Positions 58,996 to 64,000 of a stretch of 64,000 bases of DNA are shown in pieces. Both the position numbers and the translations under genes were made by a program. Numbering within the stretch: position 1 is the first letter of the stretch; every line of letters begins with the position of its first letter. This DNA is from Peptoniphilus genitalis (GTDB taxonomy: Bacteria > Bacillota > Clostridia > Tissierellales > Peptoniphilaceae): NCBI RefSeq assembly GCF_023614525.1, contig NZ_CP097885.1, positions 1,052,501 to 1,116,500 on the forward strand, in the 5' to 3' direction. The notes below the pieces were generated by a model. It ran no database searches. It saw only the letters and a program-made list of their open reading frames with translations, and was not told the origin of the DNA.

Positions 58996-61575
58996 ATGTT
59001 AGATAAATTGTACGCACATATTGATAGGGACAAGATAGAAAAGAAGCAAACTCTTTACACTCATCTTTTAAAAACTGGACTTGAGGCAAAGAAGATAGGC
59101 GAAAAAGTTTATATGGGAAATATCAGCTTTTTAACAGGACTTCTTCACGACATAGGCAAGGCCAGCCTTGACTTCCAAGATAAAATCATAAAAAATTCAA
59201 ACAAAAAAGTAGACCACTCAAGTCTTGGTGGTCTATTTGTCGTGAAAATTTACAAGTCAGTTTTTGATGAAATTTTGGTTAGTAAAGACCAATCTATTTT
59301 GGACTTGAAAAGTGTTTTGGAAAAAGATAAATTGACAATCTTAGACTTAAGCGACTATATAAACATTTTGATTTATACAATTATGTCCCACCACGGTCAA
59401 TACGACATGGTGAGGAAGAATGAAGACATGGCCTATGTTTTGACTAGTCTTGATAGGCTGAAAAAAATTGAAAAGTCCCCTTATAGGTTTGGCGAAAGTT
59501 TGCAAGAAAGCCTTGATATTGATGACTTCTATAAAGAAGTTGAAAAATTTTATGAATCAAAAGGAATTTATATAAAAGATATTTTTTGTAAGGGATTTTT
59601 AGAATATCTTGAAATAATAAAAAAATTAAAGAATTCTGCCAAAGAGTACTCAAAGAATAAAGAGTATGAGGCTCTGTGCTTATACAAATCGCTTCTTATT
59701 AGGCTCTTGGTTTCTATTTTAAAATCTGCAGACATTAAGGACACCATAAATGCTTATGAGAATATAATTGTTGACGAAGACCCGGAAAACTTAAGGCAAG
59801 TAGAAAAAAGATTTGAAGAAAACATTAATAAAAAATACGCATCTTTTGGAGAGCCTGAAGGGAAGTTGAATGTTTTGAGGAGAGAAATCTCTGAAGATAT
59901 TCTAAAAAGATCTAAAGAAGATGGACTTGGAATTTATAAACTAGACCTTCCAACAGGTGCAGGCAAGACTCTCTTGTCCCTTCGCTATGGAATAAATCAA
60001 ATGAACTATCAAGGCAAGGATAGGTTCTTTTATGTCACATCTTTTCTTTCAGTCCTTGAACAAAACGCATCCGAGATGAGGAAAATTTTAAACGATGATG
60101 ACTTTATCTTGGAACACCATTCCAATGTTGTTGACGATAAAGATGAAATTGAAAATGATGACAGAGACGATGAACTAGATGTAGTGAAGAAGAAGTTTCT
60201 TCTCGATGATTGGACTTCGCCTGTTATTTTGACAACCATGGTCCAATTTTATAATTCTATATTTAAGGGTAAGTCAGCTAATCTGACAAGGTTTAAGTCT
60301 CTTATTAATTCTGTAATTATTCTGGACGAGTGGCAGTCGATACCTACAGAATTTTTATATATGACTAACCTTGCCCTTAACTTTATGAAAATAGTGATGA
60401 AAACAACTCTTGTTTTATCAACTGCAACTCAGCCTACAAATGCATCTGTATCTCTTGACCACAAACTATTTTATGGAAATTTAGATGGAGAAAATGAAGA
60501 TATTATTGATAATAAAAATTATGATTTCTCAGCCTTTGAGAGGGTCAAGTTAAAAATTTATGGAGACATAAATAAGATGTATGGAATTGAAGACATAAGG
60601 GATCTAGTCTTGGAAAACTTGGACAAGTCTAATTTAATTATTTTGAATACAAAAAAACTTGTGAGAAAGTTATATGACTTGCTTGAAAATAATTATGAAG
60701 ATAAGGACCTATATTATCTAACGACTAATTTGACAGCTAGCGACAGGTTAAAAAAGATTGGAGAAATAAAAAAGAGGTTACTAAAGGGAGATAAAATTTG
60801 TGTAGTTTCAACTCAACTTATTGAAGCAGGAGTGGATGTGGACTTTGACCTTGTCATAAGGTCACTCTCTGGTATGGACTCAGTAGTTCAAGCCATGGGA
60901 AGGTGCAATAGAGAAGGCCATCGTCATTCTGCCTTCACCTACCTCATAAACCTAGATAAAAACGAAGAAAAAACTTCTATGTTAAAGGGTGTTGATGAAA
61001 GAAAGACTGCCTGCAAGGCTGCTCTCAATACATCAACAGAAGACCTAGATATAAAGAAGTTAACCGAAGAATATTTTGAGAAATTATATGCAAACTTAAA
61101 AGGAGACCAATACTCTGACGTCTTAAAATTATTGGCTGAGAATAAAAGAGTCGCAGGTGATTTTCAAAAATTAAACAAGGTGAAAAAAGATCTAAAAGAA
61201 GTAGCTGGATACTTATATGATGAAAAGAGACAAATTTACTTTGATTTATTTCAATCTTTTAAGGAAGCCTACAAAGGATTTGAATTAATTGAAGACAATA
61301 ACAGAAGCGCCATTGTTGACTATGAAGATACAGCAGAAGATTTAAATAAATTGAGAGATCTTTCCTTAAAATTATATGGAGATGATTATCTAAAAAATTT
61401 GAAAGAGCTAAAGAAAATAGTAAAAAAACTTTCAAGGCACACTGTAGCTCTCAATAAAAAAGATTTGGATTCTTGTGACAATGTTCTAGATGGAAAAATT
61501 TATATTCTTCCAAACACTTATTACAATGAAAAATTTGGAGTAAGTTTCGATGAGTTTGGATTAATAATGAATTAA
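58996..61575 (+). CDS. cas3: CRISPR-associated helicase/nuclease Cas3 (type I-C)
   Basis: 859 aa from the ATG at 58996 (TTGAGGTGG upstream). N-terminal HD nuclease: FLTGLLHDIGKASLDFQ with H51-D52, and SHHGQYD (about 130). SF2 helicase: Walker A LPTGAGKTLLSL (about 318-329), DExx box ILDEWQSIP (about 442-450), STATQP, and motif VI VVQAMGRCNREG (about 630-641). It is the single-strand nuclease and helicase recruited by target-bound Cascade. All active-site motifs are intact. First gene of the cas operon. The next gene starts 198 bases later with its own promoter, and the gap holds a guide RNA gene on the other strand. Confidence 0.95.
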   Translation: MLDKLYAHIDRDKIEKKQTLYTHLLKTGLEAKKIGEKVYMGNISFLTGLLHDIGKASLDFQDKIIKNSNKKVDHSSLGGLFVVKIYKSVFDEILVSKDQSILDLKSVLEKDKLTILDLSDYINILIYTIMSHHGQYDMVRKNEDMAYVLTSLDRLKKIEKSPYRFGESLQESLDIDDFYKEVEKFYESKGIYIKDIFCKGFLEYLEIIKKLKNSAKEYSKNKEYEALCLYKSLLIRLLVSILKSADIKDTINAYENIIVDEDPENLRQVEKRFEENINKKYASFGEPEGKLNVLRREISEDILKRSKEDGLGIYKLDLPTGAGKTLLSLRYGINQMNYQGKDRFFYVTSFLSVLEQNASEMRKILNDDDFILEHHSNVVDDKDEIENDDRDDELDVVKKKFLLDDWTSPVILTTMVQFYNSIFKGKSANLTRFKSLINSVIILDEWQSIPTEFLYMTNLALNFMKIVMKTTLVLSTATQPTNASVSLDHKLFYGNLDGENEDIIDNKNYDFSAFERVKLKIYGDINKMYGIEDIRDLVLENLDKSNLIILNTKKLVRKLYDLLENNYEDKDLYYLTTNLTASDRLKKIGEIKKRLLKGDKICVVSTQLIEAGVDVDFDLVIRSLSGMDSVVQAMGRCNREGHRHSAFTYLINLDKNEEKTSMLKGVDERKTACKAALNTSTEDLDIKKLTEEYFEKLYANLKGDQYSDVLKLLAENKRVAGDFQKLNKVKKDLKEVAGYLYDEKRQIYFDLFQSFKEAYKGFELIEDNNRSAIVDYEDTAEDLNKLRDLSLKLYGDDYLKNLKELKKIVKKLSRHTVALNKKDLDSCDNVLDGKIYILPNTYYNEKFGVSFDEFGLIMN

Positions 61576-61585
61576 AAAAGAAAAA

Positions 61586-61609
61586 AGACCCTTATTAATA
61601 ATAGGGTCT
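61586..61609 (-). terminator. terminator of the mini-crRNA
   Basis: 7-bp stem with a TATTATTAAT-type loop, followed on the minus strand by TTTTTTCTTTTTT. There is no T-run on the plus side, so it is directional and does not serve cas3. Confidence 0.85.
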
Positions 61610-61626
61610 ATCCTCAATAAAAGAAT

Positions 61627-61651
61627 ATTTCAATCCACAGCTTTCGCTGAC
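61627..61651 (-). CRISPR. solitary type I-C-like CRISPR repeat (not an array)
   Basis: 25 nt on the minus strand: starts GTCAGCGAAAGCTG and ends TGGATTGAAAT. CAGC/GCTG forms a 4-bp stem closed by a GAAA tetraloop. The last 11 bases equal the 5' handle left by Cas5 in known I-C systems. It is shorter than the usual 32-nt I-C repeat because the stem is trimmed. Only one copy is present. Confidence 0.85.
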
Positions 61652-61657
61652 ATTTTT

Positions 61658-61666
61658 ATTATACCA
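61658..61666 (-). promoter_or_regulatory. extended -10 promoter of the mini-crRNA
   Basis: Minus-strand TGGTATAAT, with a perfect TATAAT at 61663-61658 and a TG at -15/-14. The -35 (TGTTTT) is weak, as is common with extended -10 promoters. Predicted start is the G of the repeat (61651), 7 bases downstream. Confidence 0.75.
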
Positions 61667-61687
61667 AAAAAATTTAAATTAAAACAG

Positions 61688-61716
61688 TTGACAAAATTAT
61701 TCCTAAATAATAGAAT
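61688..61716 (+). promoter_or_regulatory. promoter of the cas5-cas8 genes
   Basis: Perfect TTGACA (61688-61693), 17-base spacer, TAGAAT (61711-61716). Predicted start is about 61723, 50 bases before the cas5 ATG. It is back to back with the mini-crRNA promoter. Confidence 0.85.
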
Positions 61717-61719
61717 GAA
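61701..61719 (-). promoter_or_regulatory. protospacer-like target with TTC PAM over the cas5 -10
   Basis: Minus-strand TTC (61719-61717) followed by ATTCTATTATTTAGGA (61716-61701). Against the guide, positions 1-5, 7-11 and 13-16 match and 6 and 12 differ. It covers the whole -10 and two-thirds of the promoter spacer. Confidence 0.85.
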
Positions 61720-61773
61720 TACAAAAGAAGATGATATCGTTTTCGCAAAATAAAAACAAAGGAGGTGTTATTA

Positions 61774-62478
61774 ATGAATAAGTCAAAATACTTTTTCGCA
61801 AAAGTATATGGTGACAGGGCATTGTTTACTTCACCAGAAAGTAAGTCCGGGGGAGAAAAAATCTCGTACAGCGCTCCTACAAGAGAAAGTTTGAAGGGAA
61901 TAATTGATGCAAATTATTTTAAGCCCACTATTACAAATGTAATTGACGAAGTTAGGATCATGAATAAAATTGAATCTTACACTCAAGGCATGAGACTTCT
62001 ATTAAGAGACTATAGCGCTGATTTATCCGCATATACCTATATCAGTGATCCCTGCTACTATGTAAAATTTCACTTTGAGTGGAATGAAGACAGGGAGGAC
62101 CTAAAGAATGACAGAAACTTTTTGAAGCACGAGGCCATAACAGAAAGATCTCTAAAAAGAGGAGGAAGAAGATCAATCTTCCTAGGAGTTTCTGAGTGCC
62201 AAGGCTACATTGAATACTTGACAGAAGAAGAGTATGAAAATGACAAAGGGTATTACGATGATACTAATTTAGGTTTTGGATTGATGTTAGTTGGACTAAT
62301 TTATCCAAAGAAGTCTGGCGAGATGTTAAGGTCAGCCTATGGACCAATAAATATGAAAAATGGAAGAATTACTTTTCCAAGGCCCGAAGACTGCCCAATA
62401 ATAAATGAAGTTTCAAATTATTCCTTTAAGGAGCCTGACCTCACAAGAACAGTAGACCAAGAATTAGAAGACTATTAA
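61774..62478 (+). CDS. cas5c: Cas5 (type I-C, crRNA-processing)
   Basis: 234 aa from the ATG at 61774 (AAAGGAGG 8 bases upstream; a GTG three codons earlier overlaps that site). RAMP-fold protein. I-C Cas5 (Cas5d) signatures are KVYGDRALFTSPESKSGGEKISYSAPTRESLKGIIDANYFKP (about 7-48), IESYTQGMRLLLRDYSADLSAYTYISDP and HEAITERSLKRGGRRSIFLGVSECQGYIE. In I-C systems, which lack Cas6, Cas5 cuts the repeat to leave an 11-nt handle and stays on the crRNA 5' end in Cascade. First gene of the unit under the guide-targeted promoter; cas8c follows 13 bases later. Confidence 0.93.
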   Translation: MNKSKYFFAKVYGDRALFTSPESKSGGEKISYSAPTRESLKGIIDANYFKPTITNVIDEVRIMNKIESYTQGMRLLLRDYSADLSAYTYISDPCYYVKFHFEWNEDREDLKNDRNFLKHEAITERSLKRGGRRSIFLGVSECQGYIEYLTEEEYENDKGYYDDTNLGFGLMLVGLIYPKKSGEMLRSAYGPINMKNGRITFPRPEDCPIINEVSNYSFKEPDLTRTVDQELEDY

Positions 62479-62491
62479 TGGAGGTGATATA

Positions 62492-64000
62492 TTGAGTTTT
62501 TTAACTGCCTTATACAATTCATATAACTTTGGACTCGAAAATAGTTTGATTGGAGATCTAAATGATAAGTCGAATTTAATACTTCCAATTTATCACAACT
62601 CTATGAAGTCCAATGGTAAGAATATTGTTGAAATTTTGATTAATGATAAAAGTGAATTAGTTGATGCAAATTTTTTGGATGATGGTGACCTTGTAATCTT
62701 TCCGGTAACAGAAGATTCTGTTGCAAGGTCTAGCGGAGTTGCACCTCATCCTCTCTTCGATAACTTTGATTATGTAATCCAAGACAAGACAAAGAAGTCT
62801 GAAGCCTATATTATCCAACAGGAATCCTGGCTTAATTCCGACAGAGATGACTTTGTACAAATTATTCACGACTATATAACAAAAGAAAAAGTTTTTGAAG
62901 ATATACTTTCAAAACTTTATAAAGATTATAAGATTACAAAAGATAAAGTTGTTGAATATGTAGATAATTCTGAAAAAAAACCGAAGACTGTGACTGTAGA
63001 TTTTTCGAAGATATTTTTAACTTTTGCTGTAGAAAACTATGAGGGCAAGAAAAACCTAAGCCTATCAGAAAATAAAAACTTGCAAGAAAAATTTATAAGA
63101 TATACAGAAGAAAGTTTTGAAAGAGACAAGGACTCTGAAAAAATAATTTGTAACATATCAGGGAAAGAAGACTTTTTGTGCTTAAAGCACAAACCTCTCA
63201 TTGGTTCTGCAAGACTTATATCTCAAATAACTGCAAACAATGAAAACTTCCTTGGTAGGTTTGATAAGCCTGACGAAACTATAAAGATTGGAAAGGACTC
63301 AAGCCAGAAAATTATACAAATGGCTAAGGCCCTCTTAAGTGGTGAAAATACTTCTAGGTGGCTTGGAGAATTTACTTATGTCTTGAGTTGGTTTTCTGAT
63401 GATATTCAAAATAAGACTGAGATGGATGTAACTAAGAAGCTAGAGAAAAGTCTCGAAGAGTCAAATAAAGCTGGCTCCCAAAATCGCCAATTATTTATGC
63501 TGTCAGAAGATGATTTAAAAGAAATAAGTAAAGAAACTTCCATGACTATAGGGGATAAAACATCTGAAGATATTGTTAGATCTTTTACCAGTGGCAGGAT
63601 AAGATTTAACGAAGACTCTAAGTACTACATTGCAATAATAGACAAAGTAAGCAATGGTAGGGTTGCCCTTAAATATTTTAAGGAAATGGATTCTTCAATA
63701 CTCAAGGAAAACTTGGTTAAGTGGCAAGGTAAATACAATTGGCCTAGATATACTAAGGAAATAGGTAGACACCTATACACTCCAAGTCCCTTTGCTCTAA
63801 TTCAAACAGCCTATGGAGTTGAAAGAGAAAAAGGCTTAGAAGTATCGAAGAAGAGTTTCTCCACTGATCAATATAAGAACATCATTATGGCCATAGTTGA
63901 AGGCAGAGACATGCCTCAAAATATAATTAGAGCCATGGAATTAAATATAAGAAATAGATTAAGCTACGATAAATCATGGCAACAAGTTAAGTTGTGTGCC
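62492..64000 (+). CDS. cas8c: Cas8c/Csd1, large Cascade subunit (3'-truncated by window)
   Basis: Open frame from TTG 62492 to the window end (503 codons), with TGGAGGTGAT 4 bases upstream. Begins MSFLTALYNSYNFGLENSL. SVARSSGVAPHPLFDNFDYVIQ (about 74-95) corresponds to the conserved RxSGxxPxxLxDxxxYV segment of Csd1, and DFLCLKHKPLIGSARLIS (about 228-245) is also typical. Cas8c reads the PAM and opens the target. The position after cas5 fixes the I-C order cas3-cas5-cas8-(cas7-cas4-cas1-cas2). TTG is the start because no ATG has a site. Confidence 0.9.
   Translation, partial: MSFLTALYNSYNFGLENSLIGDLNDKSNLILPIYHNSMKSNGKNIVEILINDKSELVDANFLDDGDLVIFPVTEDSVARSSGVAPHPLFDNFDYVIQDKTKKSEAYIIQQESWLNSDRDDFVQIIHDYITKEKVFEDILSKLYKDYKITKDKVVEYVDNSEKKPKTVTVDFSKIFLTFAVENYEGKKNLSLSENKNLQEKFIRYTEESFERDKDSEKIICNISGKEDFLCLKHKPLIGSARLISQITANNENFLGRFDKPDETIKIGKDSSQKIIQMAKALLSGENTSRWLGEFTYVLSWFSDDIQNKTEMDVTKKLEKSLEESNKAGSQNRQLFMLSEDDLKEISKETSMTIGDKTSEDIVRSFTSGRIRFNEDSKYYIAIIDKVSNGRVALKYFKEMDSSILKENLVKWQGKYNWPRYTKEIGRHLYTPSPFALIQTAYGVEREKGLEVSKKSFSTDQYKNIIMAIVEGRDMPQNIIRAMELNIRNRLSYDKSWQQVKLCA

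Larger units (their letters stand above)
61577..61651 (-). ncRNA. CreR-type Cas-regulating mini-crRNA
   Basis: Predicted 75-nt minus-strand RNA. It consists of a single I-C-like repeat (61651 to 61627), a 16-nt guide (61626 to 61611: ATTCTTTTATTGAGGA) and a terminator stem AGACCCT / AGGGTCT (61609-61603 with 61592-61586) with a U-rich tail (TTTTTTCTTTTTT). An extended -10 sits 6 bases upstream. The guide matches the cas5 promoter (61716 down to 61701) at 14 of 16 positions, with mismatches only at 6 and 12, and the site is preceded by TTC. The RNA should load into the I-C Cascade and repress cas5-cas8 without cleavage, since the guide is too short for Cas3 recruitment. Repression is inference; all elements are read directly. 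Confidence 0.85.

Noticed and set aside
61627-61651. Remnant of a decayed CRISPR array
   Set aside because: Only one repeat, but with an intact promoter, handle and terminator, and a guide that hits the cas5 promoter with PAM and 6-nt periodic mismatches; decay would not yield this.
1-64000. tRNA, rRNA, T-box or other riboswitch elements
   Set aside because: I scanned the gaps by eye and saw no tRNA-like CCA/T-loop patterns or T-box sequences; a covariance-model search was not possible.

Overview
The window is AT-rich DNA from a low-GC, anaerobic Gram-positive bacterium. Most genes have strong AGGAGG-type ribosome binding sites. There is a class B sortase, an LTA-synthase-type phosphoglycerol transferase, Rex, a DUF2232-gdpP-rplI-dnaB cluster, amino-acid fermentation genes (glutaminase, L-serine dehydratase, peptide uptake) and a selenium-utilisation cluster. 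This points to an amino-acid-fermenting Firmicute, most likely of the Tissierellia/Peptoniphilaceae (Peptoniphilus/Anaerococcus-like); that placement is inference.

Layout. 0-2.4 kb: dicarboxylate transporter (5'-truncated) and two-subunit class I fumarase/tartrate dehydratase. 2.5-6.7 kb: small membrane and cytosolic proteins and a glutaminase-transporter operon. 7.1-11.1 kb: selenium genes (PLP enzyme, DUF3343, yedF, selD; divergent mnmH). 11.1-17.4 kb: DUF438 protein, a 51-aa membrane protein, and envelope-lipid genes (DUF368/PopT, LTA synthase-like, diacylglycerol kinase, Glu/Asp racemase). 17.4-17.75 kb: a cluster of DnaA boxes. 17.7-24 kb: ABC-F protein, Fic protein with a repeat-rich operator, IclR regulator, sdpR-sdpI-like pair and an IS200-type insertion sequence. 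24-30.6 kb: Nit2-like amidase, uppP, and the dnaB-rplI-gdpP-DUF2232 cluster. 30.7-36.8 kb: PatB-like lyase, XRE regulator, DegV, MarR, a radical SAM gene whose only plausible start is ATA, and an AbgT transporter. From 37 kb most genes are on the + strand: serine dehydratase operon with transporter, SDR, FolD-like dehydrogenase, CtlX-like hydrolase, sortase B, Rex, Ogg, aminotransferase, MurA, a five-gene peptide ABC transporter, a metallopeptidase/J-domain pair, an ECF sigma/anti-sigma pair, a zinc-ribbon/TPR/SH3 protein and a 2-hydroxyacid dehydrogenase. 59-64 kb: type I-C CRISPR-Cas operon (cas3, cas5, cas8c running off the window).

Main discovery. Between cas3 and cas5, on the minus strand, lies a free-standing mini-crRNA gene. 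An extended -10 promoter (TGGTATAAT) is placed so that transcription starts at the first base of one type I-C-like repeat (CAGC-GAAA-GCTG hairpin plus TGGATTGAAAT handle). The repeat is followed by a 16-nt guide and then directly by an intrinsic terminator. The guide matches a site over the -10 of the cas5-cas8 promoter at 14 of 16 positions. The only mismatches are at guide positions 6 and 12, which are the bases flipped out in type I Cascade, and the site is preceded by TTC, the canonical I-C PAM. This is the signature of a Cas-regulating (CreR-type) RNA that makes Cascade repress its own operon.

Other points of note are the ATA-start radical SAM gene, a FolD homologue lacking the cyclohydrolase Lys and Gln, the DnaA-box cluster away from dnaA, the Fic gene with exact 19-bp operator repeats, and the IS200 leader that is complementary to both the tnpA ribosome binding site and its early codons.
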